Positions 26,671 through 35,004 of a stretch of DNA of 64,000 bases are shown one piece after another (positions within the stretch are counted from its first letter, which is position 1; each line of letters starts with the position of its first letter). The stretch lies in contig NZ_AQQR01000012.1 in NCBI RefSeq assembly GCF_002210095.1, positions 1-64,000 of the forward strand. Direction: 5' to 3'. The notes beneath the pieces were generated by a model. That model did not search any database. It saw only the letters and a list, made by a program, of their open reading frames with translations, and was not told the origin of the DNA. The DNA is from Marinibacterium profundimaris. Lineage in GTDB: Bacteria > Pseudomonadota > Alphaproteobacteria > Rhodobacterales > Rhodobacteraceae. A program made the translations under genes and the position numbers.

Positions 26671-27152
26671 GCGATGCCTGCCAAGATGCCTGCCACTTCG
26701 ACACCCTGACCCTGACGCGCGAGATCGGCTGCCCGCCGGACCGGCTGTTTGCCCTGATGACCGACCGCGCGGCCCGGGCGATCTGGTCCGCGCCCAGCGA
26801 GGACGTGCAGATCGAGATCGACGAATGCGACATCCGCGAGGGCGGCCGCGAGGTCGCGCGCTGCGGCCCCAGGGAAACGCCGGAGTTCCAGGTGGTGTCG
26901 ACCTTCCACCGCGTCGCGCCCCCCGCGCAGCTGATCCTGACCGAAACGCTGTCCGTCGGCGGCGACCTGCTCTCGGTCTCGCTGGTGTCGCAGGAGGTGC
27001 AGGCGACCGGGACCGGCAGCCTGCTCAAGGTCACGCTGCAGATCGTCAGCGTCTCGGGCGCCGAAACGCTGGACGGCTATGGCGAAGGCTGGAACGGCGC
27101 GCTGGACAGCCTGGCGAAAATGGCCAGGGCCGGGGTCGAACAGGTGCAATAG
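26667..27152 (+). CDS. SRPBCC / AHSA1-domain protein
   Basis: A 161-residue START-like ligand-binding protein. It begins with FDTLTLTREIGCPPDRLFALMTD, then the conserved ARAIWSAP, and a central FHRVAPPAQLILTET strand. A late GAETLDGYGEGWNGALDSLAKM helix corresponds to the ubiquitous W..GW...LDxLA ending of the family. Members bind small hydrophobic molecules in a deep cavity. Four-base overlap with the ArsR gene indicates a coupled regulator-effector pair; the ligand is unknown. Confidence 0.85.
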   Translation: MSDACQDACHFDTLTLTREIGCPPDRLFALMTDRAARAIWSAPSEDVQIEIDECDIREGGREVARCGPRETPEFQVVSTFHRVAPPAQLILTETLSVGGDLLSVSLVSQEVQATGTGSLLKVTLQIVSVSGAETLDGYGEGWNGALDSLAKMARAGVEQVQ

Positions 27153-27389
27153 GCGCAGCCTGGCCGCTGCCGCCGCGCCGGACCGCGTCAAGGGCGGGGC
27201 CGAACGAAAGACAACGCTTGCCGAACGGGCAATTGCCCCTGAAACTTGCAGTCCGGACCGGCGGGCTCTTGCCTCGCAGCGGCGTTGCCGCTTTTCTGTG
27301 CAGGACAGGGCCGCGCCTTTGCTTTCCGCCGCATCGGGCCGGGGCGCGCCACGGGCCCCGGGACAACAGACAGCGGCAGGCGAACGCAT

Positions 27390-28751
27390 ATGAAGATCAC
27401 GTTCCGTCTCAACGGCGAAACGGTCACGCTCGGGAATGCGCCGGTGACGGCCACGCTTCTCGACTGGCTCCGCGAGGAACGGCGCCTGACAGGCACCAAG
27501 GAGGGCTGCAACGAGGGCGATTGCGGCGCCTGTTCGGTGATCGTCACCGACGAGGCCGGGGCCAGGACGCTGAACGCCTGCATCCTCTTCCTGCCCCAGC
27601 TCGACGGCAAGGCCGTGCGCACGGTCGAGGGCCTTTCGGGCCCCGACGGCACGCTGCATCCCGTGCAACAGGCCATGGTCAGCCATCACGGCAGCCAGTG
27701 CGGCTTCTGCACGCCGGGCTTCCTTGCCTCGATGGCCTGCGCGCATCTGAACGGGCAGACGGACCATGACGACCGGCTCGCCGGAAACCTCTGCCGCTGC
27801 ACCGGCTATGCGCCGATCATCCGCGCGGCCGAGGCCGCCGCAAGCGCGCCGGTGCCCGAGTGGATGCACGACACGGCCCCGACGGCCGAGGGCGCCTCGG
27901 AATATGCGCCGGGCAACGCCGATGAGCTCGCCCGGATCTACCAGGCCGAGCCGAAGGCCACGCTGGTGGCGGGGGCCACGGATGTCGGGCTCTGGGTGAC
28001 AAAGCAGCTGCGCGACATTGCGCCGGTCATCTTCCTGAACCGCTGCGCGGACCTGAAGACCGTCGAAGTCACGGAGACCGGGGTCCGCGCCGGCGCCATG
28101 GTCGACATGGAACAGTGGCGCGCCGCGATGGCGCCGCTGCACCCCTCCTATGCCGAGATGCTGCGCCGCTACGGCTCGGTCCAGGTGCGCGGCGCGGCGA
28201 CGCTGGGCGGCAACATCGCCAATGGCTCCCCCATTGGCGACAACCCGCCCGTGCTGATCGCGCTTGGCGCCACGCTGCACCTGCGCAAGGGCGACGACAG
28301 GCGCGCAATGCCGCTGGAGGAGTTCTTCCTCGACTACGGCCGCCAGGATCGCGACCCGGGCGAATTCGTCGAGGCGGTGAGCTTTCCGCGGCAGGCCGAC
28401 ACCCTGCGGGTCTACAAGCTGTCGAAACGGTTTGACCAGGATATCTCGGCCGTCTGCGGCGCCTTCAACATAACGGTCGAGAGCGGCCGCGTGACCGACG
28501 CGCGCATCGCCTTCGGCGGCATGGCCGGCGTGCCGAAACGCGCCTCGCACACGGAAATGGCGCTGCGCGACACACCGTGGACCGCCGACAGCATCGACAC
28601 CGCCCGCGCCGCGCTGGAGCGGGATTTCCAGCCGATGGACGACATGCGCGCCTCGGCCGCCTATCGGCTGGACGCGGCGGGCGCGATGCTGCAGCGGCAT
28701 TTCGCGGACAGCCAGGGGCTGGTCACATCGGTGCTGGAGGTCCGCGCATGA
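27390..28751 (+). CDS. xdhA: Xanthine dehydrogenase small subunit (FeS/FAD)
   Basis: A 453-residue subunit that passes electrons from the molybdenum site to NAD+. The plant-type [2Fe-2S] cluster cysteines are Cys40, 45, 48 and 64; the second cluster uses Cys104, 107, 135 and 137 (SQCGFCTPGF, NLCRCTGY). The FAD domain follows (ATLVAGATDVGLWVTKQ, then GAATLGGNIANGSPIGD). The open frame extends upstream to 27246, but the natural N-terminus MKITFRLNGE starts at 27390. The stop overlaps xdhB by four bases. First gene of a purine catabolism and import operon. Confidence 0.95.
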   Translation: MKITFRLNGETVTLGNAPVTATLLDWLREERRLTGTKEGCNEGDCGACSVIVTDEAGARTLNACILFLPQLDGKAVRTVEGLSGPDGTLHPVQQAMVSHHGSQCGFCTPGFLASMACAHLNGQTDHDDRLAGNLCRCTGYAPIIRAAEAAASAPVPEWMHDTAPTAEGASEYAPGNADELARIYQAEPKATLVAGATDVGLWVTKQLRDIAPVIFLNRCADLKTVEVTETGVRAGAMVDMEQWRAAMAPLHPSYAEMLRRYGSVQVRGAATLGGNIANGSPIGDNPPVLIALGATLHLRKGDDRRAMPLEEFFLDYGRQDRDPGEFVEAVSFPRQADTLRVYKLSKRFDQDISAVCGAFNITVESGRVTDARIAFGGMAGVPKRASHTEMALRDTPWTADSIDTARAALERDFQPMDDMRASAAYRLDAAGAMLQRHFADSQGLVTSVLEVRA

Positions 28752-31087
28752 GTGTCGCGAAACCCCTGCCCCATGATGCCGCCGCGCTGCACGTGACCGG
28801 ACAGGCGCGCTATGTCGACGACATCCCCCTGCCCGCAGACGCGCTGCACCTGGCCTTCGGCCTGTCGGAAATCGCGCGCGGGCATATCACGCAGATGGAC
28901 CTGGACGCGGTGCGCGCGGCGCCCGGCGTCGTGGCGGTGCTGACGGCCGACGACCTGCCCTTCGCCAACGATGTCTCGCCCTCGGCCCATGACGAACCGC
29001 TGCTGAGCGACGGCACCGTGCATTACCTTGGCCAGCCCCTGTTCCTGGTGGCCGCCACCACCCACCTGGCCGCGCGCAAGGCGGCGCGGCTGGCCGAGGT
29101 CACCTATTCCGAGGAGCCCCCGATCCTGACGATCGAGGAGGCGCTGGCCGCCGACAGCCGGTTCGAGGAAGGCCCGCGCGTCTACGGGCGCGGCAACGTC
29201 GACGCCGCGCTGGCCAAGGCGCCGCGCAAGGTCTCGGGGCAGTTCGAGATCGGCGGGCAGGAGCATTTCTACCTCGAAAGCCAGGCCGCCATTGCCCTGC
29301 CGCAGGAAGGCGGGGACATGCTCGTGGGGTCGTCCACCCAGCATCCGTCCGAGATCCAGCACAAGGTCGCCGATGCGCTTGGCGTGCCGATGCATGCCGT
29401 CCGGGTGGAAACCCGGCGCATGGGCGGCGGCTTTGGCGGGAAGGAGAGCCAGGGCAACGCGCTGGCCATCGCCTGCGCGCTGGTGGCGCGGGCCACGGGG
29501 CACGCGGCCTCGATGCGCTACGACCGCGACGACGACATGACCATCACCGGCAAGCGGCACGACTTCCGCATCGACTATACCGCCGGCTTCGACGACGACG
29601 GCAAGCTGCTGGCGGTGGATGTCACCCATTACACCCGCTGCGGCTGGGGCATGGACCTGTCGCTGCCCGTGGCCGACCGCGCCATGCTGCATGCCGACAA
29701 CGCCTACTGGATCCCCGAGATCCGCATCACCTCGCACCGGCTGAAGACCAACATGCAAAGCGCCACGGCCTTCCGGGGCTTTGGCGGGCCGCAGGGCATG
29801 ATCGGCATGGAGCGGATCATGGATCACATCGCCCATGATCTTGGGATGGATCCGGTGGAGCTGCGGCGCGTGAACTACTATCCGTCGGCGCAGGCGGTGA
29901 GCGCGGATGCCTCCGGCGGGAGTATTTCCCCAAAGATGAAGGCAAAGACGCCCTATGGCCAGACGGTCGAGGATTTCGAGCTGCACGAGATGACCGAGGC
30001 GCTGCTGGCCTCGTCGGATTACGCGGCGCGGAAGGCGGCGGTGGACACATGGAACGCCGAGAACCCGATCTTGAAGAAGGGGATCGCCTTTTCGCCGGTG
30101 AAGTTCGGGATTTCCTTCACGCTCACCCATCTCAACCAGGCGGGCGCGCTGGTGCATGTCTACCAGGACGGCTCCATCCACCTGAACCATGGTGGGACCG
30201 AGATGGGACAGGGCCTGTTCCAGAAGGTCGCGCAGGTGGCCGCCGCCCGCTTCGGCGTGGGGCTTGAGGCGGTGAAGATCACCGCGACCGATACCGCCAA
30301 GGTGCCCAACACCTCGGCCACGGCGGCCTCGTCGGGCAGCGATCTGAACGGCATGGCGGTCAAGGCCGCCTGCGACACGATCCGCGATCGCATGGCCGCC
30401 TATCTCGCGCAGGTCTACCAGGCGGATATCTCGGAGGTGCGGTTCGCCGACGGGCATGTGTCGGTCGGGTCCGAGACCATGACCTTCGCCGAGGCTGCCG
30501 GGCGCGCCTATGCCGGGCGGGTCAGCCTGTCGTCCACGGGGTTCTACAAGACGCCCAAGGTCGACTGGGACCGGATCAAGGGCGACGGGCGGCCGTTCTT
30601 CTACTTTGCCTATGGTGCGGCGATCACCGAGGTCGCGGTGGACCGGCTGACCGGCGAGAACCGGATCCTGCGGGCCGATATCCTGCATGACGCCGGCGCC
30701 TCGCTGAACCCCGCGATCGACATCGGCCAGATCGAAGGCGCCTATGTGCAGGGCGCCGGCTGGCTCACGACCGAGGAACTGGTCTGGGACGACAAGGGGC
30801 GGCTGCGCACCCATGCGCCCTCGACCTACAAGATCCCCGCCTGTTCGGACCGGCCCGACGTCTTCAACGTCACGCTCTGGGACACGGAGAACCGCGAGGA
30901 CACGATCTATCGCTCCAAGGCGGTGGGCGAGCCGCCCTTCATGCTGGGCATTTCGGCCTGGCTGGCGCTGAGCCATGCGGTGGCGGCCTGTGGCACGGGC
31001 TATCCCGCGCTGAACGCGCCCGCCACGGCCGAAGAGGTCTGGCGCGCGATCCGGGGAATGGGCCGGGGGATGGGCGATGGCGTTTGA
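28748..31087 (+). CDS. xdhB: Xanthine dehydrogenase molybdenum-binding subunit
   Basis: A 779-residue subunit carrying the molybdopterin cofactor that hydroxylates hypoxanthine and xanthine to urate. Family motifs are VTGQARYVDDIPLP at the start, METRRMGGGFGGKES-type text near residue 225, ATAFRGFGGPQGMIG near 340, HLNHGGTEMGQGL, and a C-terminal SKAVGEPPFMLG containing the catalytic glutamate. An odd feature is a short stretch, SGGSISPKMKAK (DNA 29909-29946), where the family usually has a brief loop. The DNA there matches a dispersed intergenic repeat, so it looks like an in-frame insertion. Confidence 0.95.
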   Translation: MSVAKPLPHDAAALHVTGQARYVDDIPLPADALHLAFGLSEIARGHITQMDLDAVRAAPGVVAVLTADDLPFANDVSPSAHDEPLLSDGTVHYLGQPLFLVAATTHLAARKAARLAEVTYSEEPPILTIEEALAADSRFEEGPRVYGRGNVDAALAKAPRKVSGQFEIGGQEHFYLESQAAIALPQEGGDMLVGSSTQHPSEIQHKVADALGVPMHAVRVETRRMGGGFGGKESQGNALAIACALVARATGHAASMRYDRDDDMTITGKRHDFRIDYTAGFDDDGKLLAVDVTHYTRCGWGMDLSLPVADRAMLHADNAYWIPEIRITSHRLKTNMQSATAFRGFGGPQGMIGMERIMDHIAHDLGMDPVELRRVNYYPSAQAVSADASGGSISPKMKAKTPYGQTVEDFELHEMTEALLASSDYAARKAAVDTWNAENPILKKGIAFSPVKFGISFTLTHLNQAGALVHVYQDGSIHLNHGGTEMGQGLFQKVAQVAAARFGVGLEAVKITATDTAKVPNTSATAASSGSDLNGMAVKAACDTIRDRMAAYLAQVYQADISEVRFADGHVSVGSETMTFAEAAGRAYAGRVSLSSTGFYKTPKVDWDRIKGDGRPFFYFAYGAAITEVAVDRLTGENRILRADILHDAGASLNPAIDIGQIEGAYVQGAGWLTTEELVWDDKGRLRTHAPSTYKIPACSDRPDVFNVTLWDTENREDTIYRSKAVGEPPFMLGISAWLALSHAVAACGTGYPALNAPATAEEVWRAIRGMGRGMGDGV
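29909..29946 (+). repeat. GAGTATTT-type repeat inside xdhB
   Basis: CTCCGGCGGGAGTATTTCCC at 29911-29930 followed by CAAAGATGAAGGCAAAG resembles two intergenic copies at 39946-39974 (+) and 40068-40097 (-). Here it is read in frame within xdhB, lying on a surface-loop position, and its codons are AT-richer than the surroundings. Confidence 0.6.
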
Positions 31088-32000
31088 GATCGAAGCGCTG
31101 CGCCGCGCGCTGGCCCGGGGGCCGGTCTGGCGGGTCGTGGTGGCAGAGGTGAAGGGCTCTGCCCCGCGCGAGGTCGGCGCCGCGATGCTGGTCTGGGACG
31201 GCGGGCAAAGCGGGACCATCGGCGGCGGCGCGCTGGAATTCGAGGCGGCCGAGGCCGCGCGGGCCGGGCGCTGCGGCCTGAGCCGGCAGGCGCTTGGCCC
31301 GGATCTAGGCCAGTGCTGCGGCGGGGCGGTGACGCTGTTGACCGAACGGTTCGTGGCCGAGGATCTGGCGCGCATCGGGGGCGAGGTCTTTGCCCGCCCC
31401 GTTGCGGCCGACGGGCCGGTGCCGCTGGCGGTGGAACGGATCCTCGCCCGGGCGCGCGACCGGGGCGAGATCCCCGCGCCGCTGCTGGTCGACGGCTGGA
31501 TGGTGGAGCCGGTGGCGCAGGCGGCGCGGCCGCTGTGGATCTGGGGCGCGGGGCATGTGGGCCGGGCGCTGGTGGATGTGCTGGCGCCCCTGCCCGATCT
31601 TGCGATCACATGGGTCGACACCGGGCCCGAGCGCTTTCCCGAGACGATCCCCGAGGGCGTGACCATGGTGCCGGCGGCCGCCCCCGCCGCGCTGGTGCCC
31701 CGTGCCCCGAAGGAGGCCGAGCATTTGATCCTGACCTATTCCCACGCGCTGGACCTGGAGCTGTGCCATGCGCTGCTGCTGCACGGCTTTGCCTTTGCCG
31801 GGCTGATCGGCTCGGCCACCAAATGGGCGCGGTTCCGCAGCCGGCTGGCCGGGCTGGGCCATGGGCCGGAGCAGATCGCGCGGATCACCTGCCCGATCGG
31901 CGACCCGTCGCTGGGCAAGCATCCCCAGGCCATCGCCCTTGGCGTCGGCGCGCAGCTCCTCGCGCCCTTGCGGGGCGCGCGTCGCGAGGTGCGGGCATGA
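31077..32000 (+). CDS. xdhC: XdhC molybdenum cofactor insertion/sulfuration protein
   Basis: A 307-residue chaperone that binds the molybdenum cofactor, protects its sulfurated form and delivers it to XdhB. The N-terminal XdhC/CoxI domain has VAEVKGSAPREVGAAMLVW and GTIGGGALEFEAAE. A Rossmann-like C-terminal domain follows (LWIWGAGHVGRALVDVLAPLP and the late GLIGSATKWARFRSRL). It overlaps xdhB by 11 bases and the ABC ATPase gene by four, so synthesis is tightly coupled. Required for active enzyme in relatives. Confidence 0.93.
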   Translation: MAFEIEALRRALARGPVWRVVVAEVKGSAPREVGAAMLVWDGGQSGTIGGGALEFEAAEAARAGRCGLSRQALGPDLGQCCGGAVTLLTERFVAEDLARIGGEVFARPVAADGPVPLAVERILARARDRGEIPAPLLVDGWMVEPVAQAARPLWIWGAGHVGRALVDVLAPLPDLAITWVDTGPERFPETIPEGVTMVPAAAPAALVPRAPKEAEHLILTYSHALDLELCHALLLHGFAFAGLIGSATKWARFRSRLAGLGHGPEQIARITCPIGDPSLGKHPQAIALGVGAQLLAPLRGARREVRA

Positions 32001-33511
32001 GCGTCCTGCTAAGCATAAAGGGCCTGACCAAGGCCTATCCCGGCGTGGTCGCCAACGATCAGGTGTCCTTCGACATCGGCGAGGGTGAGGTGCATGCCCT
32101 GCTGGGCGAGAACGGCGCCGGGAAATCCACGCTGGTCAAGATGATCTACGGCCTGGTGAAGCCCGACAGCGGCGAGATGACCCTGCGCGGCGCGCCCTAT
32201 GCCCCGCCCGAGCCCAGTGCCGCGCGCGCCGACGGCATCGCCATGGTGTTCCAGCATTTCTCGCTCTTCGACGCGCTGAACGTGGCCGAGAACATCGCGC
32301 TTGGCATGGAGGATCCGCCGCCGATGCGCGATCTGGCCCGCCGCATCCGCGAGGTGTCCGAAACCTACGGCCTGCCGCTGGATCCCGCGCGCATTGTCGG
32401 CGACCTGTCGGCCGGGGAACGCCAGAGGGTCGAGATCATCCGCTGTCTGCTGCAGGACCCCAAGCTGCTGATCATGGACGAGCCGACCTCCGTTCTGACC
32501 CCGCAGGAGGTGCAGATCCTTTTCGAGACGCTGCGCAAGCTCAGCTCGGAGGGCACCGCAATCCTTTACATCTCGCACAAGCTGGAGGAGATCCGCGCGC
32601 TGTGCGACACCGCCACGATCCTGCGGCTGGGCAAGAACGTGGGCACCTGTGTCCCGCGCGAGACCACGGCGCGGGAGATGGCCGAAATGATGGTGGGCAG
32701 CGCGCTGCAGTCACCGGAACGGTCTGGCCGCGCGCTGGGAGAGGTGGCGCTGGAGATCAGGGGGCTGTCGGCGGCCTCTCCCTCGGCCTTCGGAACGTCC
32801 CTGAAAGACCTGAGCCTTTCGGTGCGCAAGGGCGAGATCCTGGGCATCGGCGGGGTTGCGGGCAACGGGCAGGACGAATTGCTGGCCGTGCTGTCGGGCG
32901 AGATCGTGACCAGGGGTGATGCCGTGGCGCTGCACGGGCAGCCGGTGGGCGCCTTGGGGCCGGCGCAGCGCCGGGCGCTGGGGCTGCTGACCGCGCCCGA
33001 GGAACGGCTGGGCCATGCCGCCGCGCCGGACATGAGCCTGACCGAGAACGCCATGCTGACCGGCGCCGCGCGCGAGGGGCTGGTGGGCAACGGGTTCCTG
33101 CGCTGGGGCAAGGCAAAGGACTTCGCCCAGCGCATCATCGAGGCCTTCGACGTGCGCACACCGGGGCCGGAGAATGCCGCGCGGTCGCTGTCGGGCGGGA
33201 ACCTGCAGAAATTCGTCATCGGACGCGAGGTGCTGCAACGGCCCGAGGTGCTGGTGGTGAACCAGCCGACCTGGGGCGTGGACGCGGCCGCCGCCGCGGC
33301 GATCCGGCAGGCGCTGCTGGATCTGGCCACGGGCGACACGGCGCTGGTGGTGATCAGCCAGGACCTCGACGAGCTGATGGAGATCGCCGACAATTTCGCC
33401 GCCCTGAACGAAGGCCGCCTGACGCCGCCCCGCCCGACCGCCGGGCTGACGATCGACGAGATCGGCCTGATGATGGGCGGCGCCCACGGAATGGAGGTGG
33501 CGCATGTGTGA
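31997..33511 (+). CDS. Nucleoside/purine ABC importer, double ATPase subunit
   Basis: A 504-residue protein with two fused nucleotide-binding domains, as in the BMP-type nucleoside importers. The first has Walker A LLGENGAGKSTL near residues 37-48, signature LSAGERQRVEI and Walker B LLIMDEPTSVLTP. The second has the degenerate Walker A GVAGNGQDELL, signature LSGGNLQKFV, and VLVVNQPTWGVD in place of a clean Walker B. It is coupled to xdhC by an ATGA overlap, which ties purine import to xanthine oxidation. The stop is followed by a 237-base gap to the first permease gene. Confidence 0.92.
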   Translation: MSVLLSIKGLTKAYPGVVANDQVSFDIGEGEVHALLGENGAGKSTLVKMIYGLVKPDSGEMTLRGAPYAPPEPSAARADGIAMVFQHFSLFDALNVAENIALGMEDPPPMRDLARRIREVSETYGLPLDPARIVGDLSAGERQRVEIIRCLLQDPKLLIMDEPTSVLTPQEVQILFETLRKLSSEGTAILYISHKLEEIRALCDTATILRLGKNVGTCVPRETTAREMAEMMVGSALQSPERSGRALGEVALEIRGLSAASPSAFGTSLKDLSLSVRKGEILGIGGVAGNGQDELLAVLSGEIVTRGDAVALHGQPVGALGPAQRRALGLLTAPEERLGHAAAPDMSLTENAMLTGAAREGLVGNGFLRWGKAKDFAQRIIEAFDVRTPGPENAARSLSGGNLQKFVIGREVLQRPEVLVVNQPTWGVDAAAAAAIRQALLDLATGDTALVVISQDLDELMEIADNFAALNEGRLTPPRPTAGLTIDEIGLMMGGAHGMEVAHV

Positions 33512-33752
33512 TCACAAGGCGCAGCCGGGCAGCGGCCGACCTGGAGGCCGCATTGCCACATTCGGCCAGCGTGGGCTCTCAAAGGCATCCATGCCGCGCG
33601 GGCTGCTGGTGACATCGCCAAAGCGGTCTCCGGGGGGAGGTGTTCGGAGGGGGCGGATCGTCCACTGGGCGATCCTGAACCCCACCTCACCGCTGCCCGG
33701 TTGCGCCGGGCGTGACGGATGGACGGGGCAGTTCGGAAAGGCCCATTCATGA
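33504..33752 (+). other. Open frame bridging the ATPase-permease gap (82 codons)
   Basis: An ATG at 33504, inside the end of the ATPase gene, opens a frame that runs without a stop through the whole gap. It terminates with TGA at 33750-33752, overlapping the permease ATG as ATGA. The peptide (many Gly, Arg, Pro, Ser) looks like no known protein. It could carry ribosomes across the gap. I list it as a bridging frame, not as a proven gene. Confidence 0.3.
33522..33709. repeat. Imperfect long-range inverted repeat in the importer operon
   Basis: GGCGCAGCCGGGCAGCGG near 33519-33536 is mirrored, with one mismatch, by CCGCTGCCCGGTTGCGCC near 33692-33709. Inside lies a smaller hairpin, GGATCG...CGATCC (33655-33675). 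The segment separates the ATPase and first permease genes and may be inserted or structured RNA. Edge coordinates are approximate to a few bases. Confidence 0.55.
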
Positions 33753-34831
33753 TCAAACTCGAAAAACGGCCGCAGCCATCGGACCTCTGGTCGGTGGCCA
33801 CGCCCATCGTCGCGGTGCTGGCGACGATGATCTTCGGCGGCATCCTCTTCGCCTTCCTTGGCGAGAACCCGTTCGAGGCGATCCGCACCATCTTCTGGGA
33901 TCCGCTCTTCAGCGAATTCGCCTTCTACTACCGCCCGCAGCTGCTGGTCAAAGGCGCGCCGCTGGTGCTGATCGCGATCGGGCTCAGCCTTGGGTTCCGG
34001 GCCGGAATCTGGAACATCGGCGCCGAGGGGCAGTACATCATGGGCGCCATCTTCGGCGCGGCGGTGGGGCTGGCCTTCTACCCGCTCGACAGCATGATCG
34101 TCTTCCCGCTGATGATCCTGGGCGGCGCGCTTGGCGGCTGGATCTGGGCGATGATCCCCGCGATCCTCAAGGTGAAATTCGGCACGAACGAGATCCTCGT
34201 CTCGCTCATGCTGGTCTACGTGGCCGAGCAGTTCCTGGCCGCCGCCTCGCTGTCCTTTCTCAAGAACCCCGAGGGCTTCGGCTTCCCCGGCAGCCGCAAC
34301 CTGCAGCAATACCCCGCCGCCCATAACGCCGAGATCTTCGCAGGCTCGGGCATGCACTGGGGCGTGGCATTCGCCTTCATCGCGGTGATCTTCGCCTATG
34401 TCCTGCTGAACCGGCACATGCTGGGCTTCCAGATCCGCCTGACCGGCGAGGCGCCCCGCGCCGCGCGCTTCTCGGGCGTGAAACCGGCGCGGCTGATCCT
34501 CTTTTGCCTTGGCACTTCCGGTGCGCTGGCCGGGCTGGCCGGGCTTTTCGAGGTCGCGGGCCCCGCCGGCCAGATCACCATCGATTTCAACGTGGGCTAC
34601 GGGTTCACCGCGATCATCGTGGCCTTCCTTGGCCGGCTGCACCCGGTGGGCATCCTGCTGGCCGGCGGGCTGATGGCGCTGACCTATATCGGCGGCGAGA
34701 TCGCGCAGTCGAACCTGGGCCTGCCGGCGGCGGCGATCCAGGTGTTCCAGGGCATGCTGCTGTTCTTCCTGCTGGCCTTCGACCTGCTCACCAACTACCG
34801 CATCCGGTTCGCAAAGCGGGAGGTCGCGTGA
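33749..34831 (+). CDS. Nucleoside/purine ABC importer, permease 1
   Basis: A 360-residue BPD_transp_2-type inner-membrane permease with roughly eight to ten membrane segments. It starts MIKLEKRPQPSDLWSVATPI, with the conserved KGAPLVLIAIGLSLGFRAGIWNIGAEGQYIMGA block typical of YufP/NupP permeases. The coupling region is FGTNEILVSLMLVYVAEQ. A frame from 33719 would add ten residues, but the second Met at 33749 is the family start. It pairs with the permease at 34995 and with the double ATPase upstream. Confidence 0.92.
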   Translation: MIKLEKRPQPSDLWSVATPIVAVLATMIFGGILFAFLGENPFEAIRTIFWDPLFSEFAFYYRPQLLVKGAPLVLIAIGLSLGFRAGIWNIGAEGQYIMGAIFGAAVGLAFYPLDSMIVFPLMILGGALGGWIWAMIPAILKVKFGTNEILVSLMLVYVAEQFLAAASLSFLKNPEGFGFPGSRNLQQYPAAHNAEIFAGSGMHWGVAFAFIAVIFAYVLLNRHMLGFQIRLTGEAPRAARFSGVKPARLILFCLGTSGALAGLAGLFEVAGPAGQITIDFNVGYGFTAIIVAFLGRLHPVGILLAGGLMALTYIGGEIAQSNLGLPAAAIQVFQGMLLFFLLAFDLLTNYRIRFAKREVA

Positions 34832-35004
34832 TGTCCGCACAGACCGAGCACCCCTTCGCGCCCCGCCGGCCACGGGCGCCAAGGGCAGCCCCCGACAGCG
34901 GGGAGGGCGGGCGGGAGCTGACGGGGGCTGCCCGGCCCTCCGCGGCGCGCATCCCCTGCCCCAACCGCCGCCACGACCTGACCGGAGCCACCCCATGGAC
35001 CTGA
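34831..35004 (+). other. Open frame bridging the two permease genes (57 codons)
   Basis: ATG at 34831 overlaps the stop of permease 1 (TGATG). The frame stays open through the G-quadruplex hairpin and ends with TGA at 35002-35004, seven bases inside permease 2. The peptide is Arg/Pro/Ala-rich with no recognisable domain. It may couple translation across the hairpin; chance is possible. Confidence 0.3.
34883..34933 (+). repeat. G-quadruplex-loop hairpin, copy 2
   Basis: GGGCAGCCCCCG-a-CAGC (34883-34899) pairs with GCTG-a-CGGGGGCTGCCC (34917-34933): 16 base pairs and one A.A mismatch. The 17-base loop is GGGGAGGGCGGGCGGGA (34900-34916). It lies inside an operon, between two co-transcribed permease genes, so the structure would be present in mRNA. 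Confidence 0.85.

Noticed and set aside
28661-31666. 1001-codon antisense frame over xdhB/xdhC
   Set aside because: Shadow frame; composition is biased and the sense genes carry all conserved motifs.
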